8,129 bases of DNA from Porcipelethomonas sp051881935 (GCA_051881935.1 JBJEQU010000283.1:1-8129), one strand, 5' to 3'. Counted from the first letter of the stretch, positions 1 through 7,451 are shown. The notes: generated by a model not told the origin, from the sequence alone. Program-made: numbers and translations.

Positions 1-484
1 AAACAGTGAGAGGAACATCCCCTGTTCCCGGCGGCATGTCAACAAACATATAGTCAACATCTCCCCAGATCACATCTGTCCAGAACTGTTTAACGACCCC
101 TGCAATGACAGGTCCTCTCCAAATAACAGGATCTGTATCGTTTTCCAGCATAAGATTGACAGACATTATATTAATGCCTGTGGGAGTTTCAGCCGGGAAA
201 ATCCCCTCCTCTGATGCCAGGGCTTTGCCGTGGATGCCAAAGGCTTTAGGGATTGAGGGACCGGTAACATCTGCGTCAAGAATAGCTGTTCTGTAGCCCT
301 TACGGTTCATATTTACCGCCAGCAGAGAGGATATCATAGATTTTCCTACACCGCCCTTTCCGCTGACAACCCCAATCACTTTTTTGATTTCGCTCATCTT
401 ATGCGGTTTTTCAAGCATACTATGCTTATCTCTTTCATCGCAGTTCTGACTGCATGAAGAACAATCATGTGTACATTCACTCAT
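1..484 (-). CDS. Mrp/NBP35-family P-loop ATPase, Fe-S cluster carrier (3' end cut by window edge)
   Basis: This is a partial gene: 161 codons are visible, roughly half of a typical Mrp protein, and the C-terminus lies left of the window. By family, such proteins are cytoplasmic ATPases that bind and transfer Fe-S clusters to apoproteins. The sequence shows the deviant Walker A motif GKGGVGKS at residues 42-49, the DADVTGPSIP segment at 70-79, and the Mrp signature DMPPGTGD at 149-156. The N-terminus carries a cysteine cluster, C4-x3-C8-x2-C11-x3-C15, of the kind seen in many clostridial Mrp proteins and able in principle to bind a cluster. The ATG at 484 is supported by AGGAG at 493-497, 8 nt upstream. 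A second Met at residue 30 would give a protein without the cysteines but has no comparable ribosome binding site. The gene follows the cardiolipin synthase gene after 124 bp. The C-terminal CxxC expected of the family cannot be seen here. Confidence 0.93.
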   Translation of the reverse strand, partial: MSECTHDCSSCSQNCDERDKHSMLEKPHKMSEIKKVIGVVSGKGGVGKSMISSLLAVNMNRKGYRTAILDADVTGPSIPKAFGIHGKALASEEGIFPAETPTGINIMSVNLMLENDTDPVIWRGPVIAGVVKQFWTDVIWGDVDYMFVDMPPGTGDVPLTV

Positions 485-608
485 TATTTTTTCTCCTTTT
501 TTAAAATAATATTTCTATATTGACAGGTCAGCTGAACCACATAAATCCTCGACTGGCTCGGCATAAGAATTATAACTACCTATCAATAAAATTCACCTGT
601 CTAACTGA
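485..608. other. Intergenic region between cardiolipin synthase and Mrp genes
   Basis: This 124-bp gap holds the ribosome binding site of the Mrp gene and an AT-rich leader. I found no convincing -35/-10 pair: a TATAAT at about 569-574 (minus strand) lacks a good -35 at the right distance. I also found no hairpin with a T-run that would end the upstream gene. Co-transcription with the cardiolipin synthase gene is therefore possible, but a weak or alternative-sigma promoter cannot be excluded. Confidence 0.4.
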
Positions 609-2150
609 CTACAGAAGCGGTGCGATCATTCTCAGAAATCCGCCTGCAATTCTCACTATAAGAGGACGATTTGTACAATCTTTCATTGTTATCTGCCTCG
701 ATTTTGCAAGTGTATTGAGAAAATCAAGCTTAATGTCCGATATAAGCGATGTTTTATACATAAGTGCTCCGCATTCAAAATGCAGATAAAAGCTTCTGTA
801 ATCCATATTTATTGTTCCAACAACGGCAACTTTATCATCTGATACAAAATTTTTTGCATGAATAAAACCGGGCATATACTCGTAGACCTCAACACCAAAC
901 TTAATAAGCTCCTTGTAATAATTCCAGGCAAGAAGGTTGACATACCCCTTATCTGGTATATGTGGGACGATTATCTTTACATCTACGCCGCTCTTAGCTG
1001 CAAAAGTAAGAGCAGTAATCATTTCATTATCTATTATAAGATATGGCGTCGTAATGTATACATATTTATTAGCTTTGTTAATTATATTCATGTATACCAG
1101 TTCCCCGGTATTTTCAGTATCGGTCGGCGTGTCACCATATGGCTGTATATAGCCGTCATTTTTATAAGAACGAAGGTATTCGGGATCCGGCATGTACTTT
1201 TTCAGGTCGCTAAGCTGTCTGGTTTTGAATTCCCACATCTGAATGAACATCACCGTAAAACTCCAAACAGCCTCCCCTTTCACCATTATTGCTGTGTCCT
1301 TCCAGTGTCCGAACCTTTCAACAGCATTTATATACTCATCTGCGATATTTACACCGCCGCAGAATGCTGTAACACCGTCTATAACAAGAATTTTTCTGTG
1401 ATCACGGTTATTCTGGGCTGAGGTAAGAAAAGGACGGAATTCATTAAATACACGGCAGTTTATACCCATATTGCTAATATCCTTGCGGAACTTATGTGAG
1501 TGGTGAATCTGGGTTCCCATCCCATCATATAAAAGTCTTACCTCGACTCCCTGCTTAACTTTTCTTTCAAGAATAGCAAATATTTTATCAAACATTTCAC
1601 CTTCATCTATGATGAAATATTCCATAAAAATAAACTGCTGAGCCTTTTCAAGTTCTTCCAGCATTGCATGAAATTTCTCCTCACCCACGCTGAAATATTT
1701 AAGGCTTGTATTCCTGTATACCGGATATCCTCCATAATCATTAACATATTTTGCAAGATGGGCAGAATGTATATCTTCCTTTTCAAGCTCTCTCAGTACA
1801 TCCTCGTCCTGGGGGATTAGGGGTCTTGTCATTTTTATAATACGGTTTTTGTTTTCATTAAAAAACATGGTACCAAACTGTGCATGCATAAAAATATAAA
1901 GAAATGCGCCGACTATAGGAATAATCATAATAATTATCGCCCAGGACAGCTTATAAGCCGGATTGGTTTGCTCACGATTTATTACATAACATACAAGAAT
2001 AACCGAGACCATTGTCTGTGCTCCATAAATAAATGTTGAATATTCATGAAGCTTAAAAAAACACGCAAGGATGAAAAGCGCCTGTATGAGAAGAACTATA
2101 AATATAAGAAAATTTCTGTTAAATATCTTTTTAAGCCATTTAAATTTCAT
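609..2150 (-). CDS. cls: Cardiolipin synthase (phospholipase D superfamily)
   Basis: This 513-aa membrane enzyme should condense two phosphatidylglycerol molecules to cardiolipin and glycerol at the cytoplasmic membrane. Three hydrophobic stretches occupy about residues 14-32, 40-57 and 68-88. The last carries the NPAYKLSW...IPIVG pattern of the PLDc_N domain. Two complete HKD catalytic motifs follow: H251-x-K253-x4-D258 with GGVN at 265-268, and H431-x-K433-x4-D438 with GTIN at 445-448. Length and architecture are normal for Cls. I chose the ATG at 2150 because GGAGG at 2156-2160 sits 5 nt upstream. The frame extends to a TTG at 2180, but that would add ten residues and place the ribosome binding site inside the gene. 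The next gene upstream ends 108 bp away, behind a hairpin. I see no strong promoter in that gap, so partial read-through from the membrane-protein gene is possible. PLD-family relatives of other function are unlikely given the N-terminal membrane domain. Confidence 0.93.
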   Translation of the reverse strand: MKFKWLKKIFNRNFLIFIVLLIQALFILACFFKLHEYSTFIYGAQTMVSVILVCYVINREQTNPAYKLSWAIIIMIIPIVGAFLYIFMHAQFGTMFFNENKNRIIKMTRPLIPQDEDVLRELEKEDIHSAHLAKYVNDYGGYPVYRNTSLKYFSVGEEKFHAMLEELEKAQQFIFMEYFIIDEGEMFDKIFAILERKVKQGVEVRLLYDGMGTQIHHSHKFRKDISNMGINCRVFNEFRPFLTSAQNNRDHRKILVIDGVTAFCGGVNIADEYINAVERFGHWKDTAIMVKGEAVWSFTVMFIQMWEFKTRQLSDLKKYMPDPEYLRSYKNDGYIQPYGDTPTDTENTGELVYMNIINKANKYVYITTPYLIIDNEMITALTFAAKSGVDVKIIVPHIPDKGYVNLLAWNYYKELIKFGVEVYEYMPGFIHAKNFVSDDKVAVVGTINMDYRSFYLHFECGALMYKTSLISDIKLDFLNTLAKSRQITMKDCTNRPLIVRIAGGFLRMIAPLL

Positions 2151-2155
2151 TTCTT

Positions 2156-2160
2156 CCTCC
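2156..2160 (-). promoter_or_regulatory. Ribosome binding site that fixes the cls start
   Basis: GGAGG on the minus strand lies 5 nt before the ATG at 2150. It would be internal to the coding region if the upstream TTG at 2180 were used, so it argues for the shorter protein. Confidence 0.75.
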
Positions 2161-2230
2161 AAAATCCAGACATTTTTCAACTATTGTTTTATATTTAATT
2201 ATTCCTTTTATTTCTTCGTTTCGTAATAAA

Positions 2231-2253
2231 GACAGCGGCTTGTAACCGCTGTC
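2231..2253 (-). terminator. Hairpin terminator after the membrane-protein gene
   Basis: This is a perfect 8-bp stem (GACAGCGG / CCGCTGTC) with a 7-nt loop, starting 5 nt after the TAA stop at 2259-2261. On the minus strand it is followed by TTTATTACG, an interrupted T-run, so termination may be incomplete and allow read-through into cls. Confidence 0.65.
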
Positions 2254-2258
2254 ATAAA

Positions 2259-3998
2259 TTATTTCATAATATTATAATCAAACACAAGGATATAATAAGG
2301 AATATTATTAATAACAGGATTTATATGGTTTTTAGCGCCAGCTATTAGATGACCTGCATACTGTGTCACCATGTCATATTCGCCCTGAGAGAGGAGCAGA
2401 AAGTATTCCTGCTGACCCTCTTGGTCATCATACCATTCTCTTGAACACTGATAAAACGGTTCTGTTACGCCATTTTCTGTAACATCAACACAGCGCACCT
2501 TTACTTCCGAACCGGAGATCACAGTGACGGAATTTGCATTCCAGAATGTTGCATAGCCATAGGTTAAATTCTGTTCCTCCAGACACTGTGAGATACTGAA
2601 AAGAACATTATCCTTGTAATTATCAGACGGCATTGCCGCAACAGTTTTCAGATTAAGAACAGAGGCGGCAATAACAGGAATCGAGAGGATCACAGTTATT
2701 CTCCTTACAGGTTTCTTGCCTGAAACAGCCCAGATAACAAAAAGTATACTGGTTATAACAGATGTTCCTAAAATCGGTGTAAGTCTCCAGTTTGCATTTC
2801 CTATTACCCCGCATATACAGCCAATGAATATAATTGCGGTTACAGCCCAGTGAAGCCATATAAATATACGAAGCATACTTCCCTTCCCGTTTTTCTCATA
2901 TTTAGGATAGTAACATGTAGCAATAACCGGTATAACAGCAATAACGAGAGCATTGATTAAATAAATAAGGTTTATAACGCCATCTACCTCAAAGAGCTTT
3001 GTGCCGCCAAGATCCTGTACTCCGAAGAGTGAAAGCCATGATATCGGAATATTCTGCGCATTATCAACCCATGAGGACATAGCGGAAAATACGGAATAAC
3101 CGTCCTGATACCCTGCCACAAGATCGCCTTTCCAGAATTCATTGAGCTTTCCGCCGACAAATACCATTACAAAAAAGACAATGAGTCTCAGCAGTGTTCT
3201 TCCGCTCTTTTTACATATAAGCTTGCTTTCACTGTTCAGGACCTGTTCTGCAAATATTCCTGCAATAAACGGAAGTGCAAAAATAGAAAGGGATGAGATG
3301 CCGTCAGTGGCTGTAAGCATGATAAAAATACAGAGAATTACCAGTGTTACAATATAGTGTATCGATAGATTCTTTGCAGCCTTATCATCCTTGGGAAGCC
3401 TGAGCTTTCTTTCATTAAGATTTACAAGACGGCAATACAGGAACATTCCTATTACTATAAAGAGAACACCCAGGGTATAGTAGATCGTATGTCCCCAGAA
3501 GATCTCACGAAGCTTTTGTGATGAAAGAGTCAGTGAAAGGAAAACAGAGGCTGACAGACATATTTTTCTTATATCTATATGCATTTCACGAAGCATAAGA
3601 CAGAAAAACAGCATGAGCAGTATCATGAATCCGAGCATTCCCAGGTGATGCGTTGTAAGGGATACGTCAAATATGGAAATAAGCGGCTGCATAATAAGAT
3701 TTATGCCAAACGGCAAAAAGCATGCATACCCGAAATTTTCATCATAGACATGTCCGCTGTCATGGGAGGCAGCTGCCCACATGATAGTATCTGTACAGTC
3801 GGCATGAAATTCCCCCTGAGATGCAAAGAAAATGTAGTACGATGTAATTCCGATAACCGCTGCAAAAATAAGTGCCGGAATCACAAACGAAGCGATTCTC
3901 GCCGGTTTTCTGCATTTTTCAATGATAAAACGGATCCTCTCACCTATAGGTACGGAAACCGCAGGATTATCATCATTCTTTAACTTTTTAAAAATCAT
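2259..3998 (-). CDS. Polytopic membrane protein, GT-C glycosyltransferase-like
   Basis: This 579-aa protein has roughly 11-12 predicted membrane segments. The clearest lie near residues 36-58, 117-137, 172-191, 212-231, 268-286, 340-363, 376-400, 404-426 and 433-450. After the first segment comes an external loop with acidic residues and a tryptophan (D67, D70, W74, then HDSGHVYDE at 79-87). This arrangement recalls the first extracytoplasmic loop of GT-C enzymes, where an Asp is catalytic. The last ~125 residues form a soluble, probably extracytoplasmic domain with YGYATFWNAN at 480-489. I do not recognise a specific family member, so the acceptor and lipid-linked donor are unknown. A role in cell-surface glycan or protein glycosylation is inference. 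The start is supported by GGAGG at 4005-4009, a few bases before the ATG at 3998. It has its own promoter and terminator. An alternative reading is an uncharacterised membrane protein without transferase activity. Confidence 0.8.
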   Translation of the reverse strand: MIFKKLKNDDNPAVSVPIGERIRFIIEKCRKPARIASFVIPALIFAAVIGITSYYIFFASQGEFHADCTDTIMWAAASHDSGHVYDENFGYACFLPFGINLIMQPLISIFDVSLTTHHLGMLGFMILLMLFFCLMLREMHIDIRKICLSASVFLSLTLSSQKLREIFWGHTIYYTLGVLFIVIGMFLYCRLVNLNERKLRLPKDDKAAKNLSIHYIVTLVILCIFIMLTATDGISSLSIFALPFIAGIFAEQVLNSESKLICKKSGRTLLRLIVFFVMVFVGGKLNEFWKGDLVAGYQDGYSVFSAMSSWVDNAQNIPISWLSLFGVQDLGGTKLFEVDGVINLIYLINALVIAVIPVIATCYYPKYEKNGKGSMLRIFIWLHWAVTAIIFIGCICGVIGNANWRLTPILGTSVITSILFVIWAVSGKKPVRRITVILSIPVIAASVLNLKTVAAMPSDNYKDNVLFSISQCLEEQNLTYGYATFWNANSVTVISGSEVKVRCVDVTENGVTEPFYQCSREWYDDQEGQQEYFLLLSQGEYDMVTQYAGHLIAGAKNHINPVINNIPYYILVFDYNIMK

Positions 3999-4049
3999 TA
4001 TTCTCCTCCAACTATAATTAATCTGTTCAGTAGTATTTCACTCATATTT

Positions 4050-4078
4050 ATTTTAGCATGATTTGTTAATTTTGTCAA
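4050..4078 (-). promoter_or_regulatory. Sigma-A promoter of the membrane-protein gene
   Basis: On the minus strand a perfect -35 TTGACA (4073-4078) is separated by 17 nt from -10 TAAAAT (4050-4055). The predicted transcription start, near 4043, gives a leader of about 45 nt to the ATG at 3998. No operator-like palindrome is obvious. Confidence 0.8.
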
Positions 4079-4114
4079 CGACTTTTATATTTTTTTGTAG
4101 ATAAAAATCTTTTA

Positions 4115-4148
4115 ATACAAAAATGAAGTGCGCTTTCCCACGCACTCC
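4115..4148 (-). terminator. Rho-independent terminator of the esterase-dockerin gene
   Basis: An 8-bp stem (4141-4148 with 4125-4132, containing one G-U pair) has an 8-nt loop. On the minus strand it is followed by ATTTTTGTATT. It lies 34 nt after the stop codon of the esterase gene and upstream of the next promoter, cleanly separating the two transcription units. Confidence 0.8.
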
Positions 4149-4182
4149 ATCCTTTATTCATTCACGTACAGATTAATATCTG

Positions 4183-5460
4183 TCACTCGACACCCAAAAG
4201 TATTCTCTTGAGGGCTACAAAATCAAAAACGTTTATTCTTCCGTCAGCGTTTACATCAGCATAATCATACTGTTCGTCACTGAGAGTATTCTTCTTGACC
4301 AGTACCTGGCTCAGCAGCGAAGCGTCCGCAACAGACACTGTGTCGTCACCGTTAACATCCCCGACAGGCTTATTAGGATCTGTTTCACCTGTTGCAACCT
4401 CTGTAGTAACTTCCGTCACATCTGTTTCGCTGACTTCTGTTGTAATCTCAGTTGTTGTAGTTGTAACTTCTGTTACATCTGTAGCAGTTGTAACAATTAC
4501 CTCAGTAACATCTGTGCTTGTTACTTCAGTTGTTGGCTCAGTTGCCGGAGCTGTTGTTACCTCAGTTGTTTCCGGAACGGTCGGTTCTGTAGGTTCAGGT
4601 TCAGTCTCACCAGAAAGGTAAGCACCTATTTTATCTGCCCAGTAATTACCCATAAGCTGATATCCGGTATTGTTCGGATGAACGCCGTCACCAAGCTGAG
4701 TCTTTACATCAGTCACAACGCTGTTTACGTCTCCGAAATAAACATTTGATACTCCTGACGCACGCTTTGACTCAACCAGTGCCTTAACCTGTGCATTGTA
4801 ATTATCGACCTGCTGCTGTACATATACTTCAACTTCGGCATCAGAATACTCTGTCTGCCAGTCTGCTGAATGCCTGTAATTTCCGAACCAGGAATACACA
4901 TCACCCCGGTTAGGGTCGAGATCCGGAATCGTCGTTATAAACAGTGCAGAATCCGATGAAATATTTTCAAGGATATACGTTGCGAGAACATCAAGTCTCT
5001 CACCGGCAGAATCGATTTCATAATTATCAATAACATCGTTTGTACCGATCTGGAGTATTACAATATCGGGAGTATACTGTGAAAGATAATCCCCTGACTG
5101 TATCGTCTCAAGTATTCCGCTTCTTCCGCTGTATGCCTGTATTGTATATCCACTGTAACCGCAGTGCGCCGGATCATAGGTAAAGGTTTCACCTGTAACC
5201 TCGTCAGTATAAGTCGTATCGCCCCATGACCAATTAGGACCCACCATGTCGATCTTATATCCGTCATCGGTAAGCTGTTTAAACATAAACTTACGGTATG
5301 ATCCGTCCACTCCGTATCCGTCAGTTATGGAGTCACCAATAGACATAATTTTTATTGTTTCATCAGTGTCGACAGCATCCGACGAAAGGCTATTCCACGC
5401 AGCAGCTGAAACTGAACATACAACAGCACAGAGCACCGCAGTAACCTTCTTTAATTTCAT
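4183..5460 (-). CDS. Secreted SGNH/CE3-like carbohydrate esterase with C-terminal type I dockerin
   Basis: This 425-aa protein is probably secreted and carried on a cellulosome, where it would remove acetyl groups from xylan or a similar polysaccharide. A signal peptide covers about residues 1-20 to 1-29. The SGNH hydrolase domain spans about 36-283. Block I is IGDSITDG with nucleophile S44, a glycine-rich segment at 101-105 contains the expected Gly, block III is IGTND with N141, and block V is DGVHPN with D258 and H261. All catalytic positions are present, and the block pattern resembles CE3 acetylxylan esterases. Residues 286-365 form a Thr/Glu/Val/Pro linker of TEVT-like repeats. The dockerin (366-425) has two calcium loops, DVNGDDTVSVAD (368-379) and DVNADGRINVFD (402-413). 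AGGAGG at 5468-5473 supports the ATG at 5460. It has its own promoter and terminator. The exact substrate is inferred, and another acyl ester is possible. Confidence 0.93.
   Translation of the reverse strand: MKLKKVTAVLCAVVCSVSAAAWNSLSSDAVDTDETIKIMSIGDSITDGYGVDGSYRKFMFKQLTDDGYKIDMVGPNWSWGDTTYTDEVTGETFTYDPAHCGYSGYTIQAYSGRSGILETIQSGDYLSQYTPDIVILQIGTNDVIDNYEIDSAGERLDVLATYILENISSDSALFITTIPDLDPNRGDVYSWFGNYRHSADWQTEYSDAEVEVYVQQQVDNYNAQVKALVESKRASGVSNVYFGDVNSVVTDVKTQLGDGVHPNNTGYQLMGNYWADKIGAYLSGETEPEPTEPTVPETTEVTTAPATEPTTEVTSTDVTEVIVTTATDVTEVTTTTTEITTEVSETDVTEVTTEVATGETDPNKPVGDVNGDDTVSVADASLLSQVLVKKNTLSDEQYDYADVNADGRINVFDFVALKRILLGVE
4390..4605 (-). repeat. Low-complexity TEVT-type linker repeat within the esterase gene
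   Basis: The DNA encoding the linker consists of imperfect short units (variants of ACAGATGTTACTGAAGTT on the minus strand). They encode DVTEV/TTEV motifs several times, with D-V-T-E-V occurring at residues 317-321, 328-332 and 347-351. Such tracts separate the catalytic and dockerin modules of secreted enzymes and may be O-glycosylated. They vary in length by slippage. The long open frame on the opposite strand here is a by-product of this repetitive composition. Confidence 0.7.
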
Positions 5461-5495
5461 TAAAATACCTCCTTAATATTATACTATCCATTTCT

Positions 5496-5524
5496 ATTGT
5501 AGTACATTTTTCATAAAATGTCAA
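5496..5524 (-). promoter_or_regulatory. Sigma-A promoter of the esterase-dockerin gene with an overlapping inverted repeat
   Basis: On the minus strand a perfect -35 TTGACA (5519-5524) is separated by 17 nt from -10 TACAAT (5496-5501). The leader is about 30 nt. A perfect inverted repeat, ACATTTT-N4-AAAATGT (5504-5521), overlaps the -35 end and fills most of the spacer. That is where a repressor would act, though no regulator is identified. Confidence 0.8.
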
Positions 5525-5539
5525 GTACTAATACCAAAA

Positions 5540-5962
5540 TCAGTAATTTTCTTGTTTTCTGTTATCCATGCTGATAAACATCACATCTTCAATATTAACA
5601 GTTCTTCCACCCTCGAAAATAATATAGCCTTCAATTTGTTCAATGCGCCTGATATTTCCTGAAAAAGTGTGATATGCGCCTCCCTGCTTTCTGCTGTCAT
5701 TTTTAAAATATGTTATAGTAACAAACGGACGTCTTTGTATATTTCTTTCAATAAACTGCATTTTCATGTCAAGGATGTTTTTTTCATCATCAGTAAGCTC
5801 ATGCCGTATCTCTGTAATACGTGCTGCTTCATTTACATCATCGTCAAGACCTGTAAGTGCTGCAAAGGGAGCAAACTGCACTGCCCTGGAGAGAGGCGGC
5901 ATTCTGTGATGTTTTTTTGACGTATAATGTTCATATGCTATAATATCATCATAATTTCCCAT
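5540..5962 (-). CDS. YolD-like protein, partner of the Y-family polymerase
   Basis: This 140-aa protein has no signal peptide or membrane segment. Its N-terminal third carries the pattern typical of clostridial YolD-like proteins: HHRMPPLSRAVQFAPFAAL at about residues 18-36, followed by TGLDDDVNEAAR. A charged helical stretch and a C-terminal beta-rich part with GGRTVNIEDV follow. YolD-family genes commonly sit directly after UmuC-like polymerase genes in Firmicutes and have been proposed to act in place of UmuD. The biochemical role is unproven. The start codon lies 7 bp after the stop of the polymerase gene. The AGGTGA ribosome binding site overlaps that stop, implying translational coupling and co-induction under SOS control. 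No hairpin terminator follows; the next promoter begins only 15 nt after the stop. Confidence 0.87.
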   Translation of the reverse strand: MGNYDDIIAYEHYTSKKHHRMPPLSRAVQFAPFAALTGLDDDVNEAARITEIRHELTDDEKNILDMKMQFIERNIQRRPFVTITYFKNDSRKQGGAYHTFSGNIRRIEQIEGYIIFEGGRTVNIEDVMFISMDNRKQENY

Positions 5963-5969
5963 AATTCAC

Positions 5970-7451
5970 CTATGCCTTATGACCGCCTATCTGGCTGTTT
6001 CTGCTTATTGCAGTGGCGCCTTCAAGAAAGTTCATACCTTTTAATACGGCATTTTTACCGTATCTTTCTTTGAGGTCAACAATGACGTTTTGTATACTGC
6101 GTTCCTTTTCCAGACGGAACTGCTTATTTTCACGCTGTTTCCTCATGACCTCATAGTCTGAAAACAAGTCAAGCTGCTCAAATTCATCTTTACTGCTGAT
6201 TTTATTTTCAGCTGTAAGATGATTTACCGCAACAGTCATCCTTCTTACCAACAGATTGGTATCTATTATCCGGTCGTATAGTTTCAGGACAGCTTTTACT
6301 ATTTCCCTTGAGGATGAGGTGTAGTCAATATTTATTGAACCGTGAGCCTCTTTAGGAACTCTCCTGCCATATCTGTCAGATGTAACTATTCCCTTAAAGT
6401 TATTTTTTACATTTTCAATATCATATCCCACGGTAAGGACAATCTGGTCCGTAATAATTTTTTTCCGTACCAGATCAAGGGAAATGGAATCTGCCATTTC
6501 CTGAATGACAAGCCGTGCCTTTTCCGATGAGTAAGGTTCCGGAAGAACCTGTCCCGATGAAAGACTTGTATTTTCCGGGGTATACGCCTTGATCTGTTCA
6601 ATGGTACATGGCTCCCATCCCCATGCATGGTCAATCAGCAGTTCGGCATTTACCCCGAACATATCATACAGTGCTTCCTCGTTATCAACAGAACACCTTG
6701 CCACATCCCCCATAGTATACAGACCGTTTGCAGCGAGCTTTTTTGCGTATCCATTCCCTATTCTCCAGAAGTCGGTTATAGGGCGGTAAGACCATAGAAG
6801 CCTGCGATAGGACATCTCATCAAGTTCGGCAATACGCACTCCATTTTCGTCCGCCGGAATATGCTTTGCAACAATGTCCATTGCAATTTTGCACAGATAC
6901 AAGTTTGTTCCGATACCTGCGGCGGCGGTAATTCCTGTCGTTTTCAGTATATCCTTTATAACCGTCACTACAAGCTCTCTGGGGGTTTTTTTGTATACCT
7001 TCAGGTAGGCGGTCACGTCAATGAAAACCTCATCCACAGAATAAACGTGAATATCCTCCGGCGCAAAATATTTGAGATATATTTCATATATCCTGGTGCT
7101 GTACTTCATGTAATATGCCATTCTCGGAGGGGCAGCGATGTATGATACCGCAAGGGAGGGATCTGTTCTGAGCTCGCTGTCAACGCATGACTTTCCGCTG
7201 AATCTATGATCCGGAGCATTCCATTTTCTCTCGTTATTTATCTCTTTAAGCTTCTGATTCACTTCAAAAAGCCTTGCCCTTCCAGGGATACCGTATGCTT
7301 TTAGAGAAGGGGTAACAGCGAGACAGATTGTTTTTTCAGTCCGGCTTACATCAGCAACGAGAAGATTTGTATTGAGAGGGTCAAGTCCCCTTTCCACACA
7401 TTCAACAGAAGCATAGAACGATTTCAGATCAACACAAATATAAGTTTTCAT
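5970..7451 (-). CDS. Y-family translesion DNA polymerase (UmuC/DinB type)
   Basis: This 493-aa polymerase should copy past damaged bases with low fidelity. The palm/finger domain starts with YICVDLKSFYASVE: D8 is a metal ligand and Y13 the probable steric gate. YSVDEVFID supplies D140 and E141, so the metal-binding set is complete. GIGTNLYLCKIAMD (about 179-192) and a helix-hairpin-helix-like thumb segment, FWRIGNGYAKKL (about 228-239), follow. The little-finger domain occupies roughly 290-415. QLDLF at 426-430 is a canonical beta-clamp binding motif, and the tail ends in RNSQIGGHKA, common in Gram-positive UmuC-like proteins. I chose the ATG at 7451, with AAGGA at 7459-7463 upstream, over an in-frame TTG at 7469. 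It is the first gene of a two-gene operon with the YolD-like gene and is preceded by a LexA-controlled promoter. No UmuD protease homologue is nearby. Assignment to the UvrX/YqjW-like branch rather than DinB is likely but not certain. Confidence 0.94.
   Translation of the reverse strand: MKTYICVDLKSFYASVECVERGLDPLNTNLLVADVSRTEKTICLAVTPSLKAYGIPGRARLFEVNQKLKEINNERKWNAPDHRFSGKSCVDSELRTDPSLAVSYIAAPPRMAYYMKYSTRIYEIYLKYFAPEDIHVYSVDEVFIDVTAYLKVYKKTPRELVVTVIKDILKTTGITAAAGIGTNLYLCKIAMDIVAKHIPADENGVRIAELDEMSYRRLLWSYRPITDFWRIGNGYAKKLAANGLYTMGDVARCSVDNEEALYDMFGVNAELLIDHAWGWEPCTIEQIKAYTPENTSLSSGQVLPEPYSSEKARLVIQEMADSISLDLVRKKIITDQIVLTVGYDIENVKNNFKGIVTSDRYGRRVPKEAHGSINIDYTSSSREIVKAVLKLYDRIIDTNLLVRRMTVAVNHLTAENKISSKDEFEQLDLFSDYEVMRKQRENKQFRLEKERSIQNVIVDLKERYGKNAVLKGMNFLEGATAISRNSQIGGHKA

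Noticed and set aside
522..601. 7-bp inverted repeat GACAGGT / ACCTGTC flanking 66 nt upstream of the Mrp gene
   Set aside because: It was considered as a riboswitch or attachment-site stem, but a 7-bp match in a 124-bp gap is not rare by chance and the interior shows no convincing nested helices.
858..1421. Long plus-strand open frame (187 codons) opposite the cardiolipin synthase gene
   Set aside because: It lies wholly antisense to a well-supported gene with both catalytic motifs, has no ribosome binding site and encodes no recognisable protein pattern.
2151..2180. TTG start adding ten residues to cardiolipin synthase
   Set aside because: A strong GGAGG lies just before the ATG at 2150, and no ribosome binding site precedes the TTG.
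4295..4621. Plus-strand frame rich in Ser/Val/Thr opposite the esterase linker
   Set aside because: It is a composition artefact: the repetitive Thr/Glu/Val codons of the linker read as Val/Thr/Ser on the other strand.
7416..7451. DLK in place of a D-x-D in the first polymerase motif, suspected as a missing catalytic residue
   Set aside because: In Y-family enzymes the metal ligands are the first Asp and the later Asp-Glu pair, all present here as D8, D140 and E141. The second Asp seen in some members is not a required ligand.
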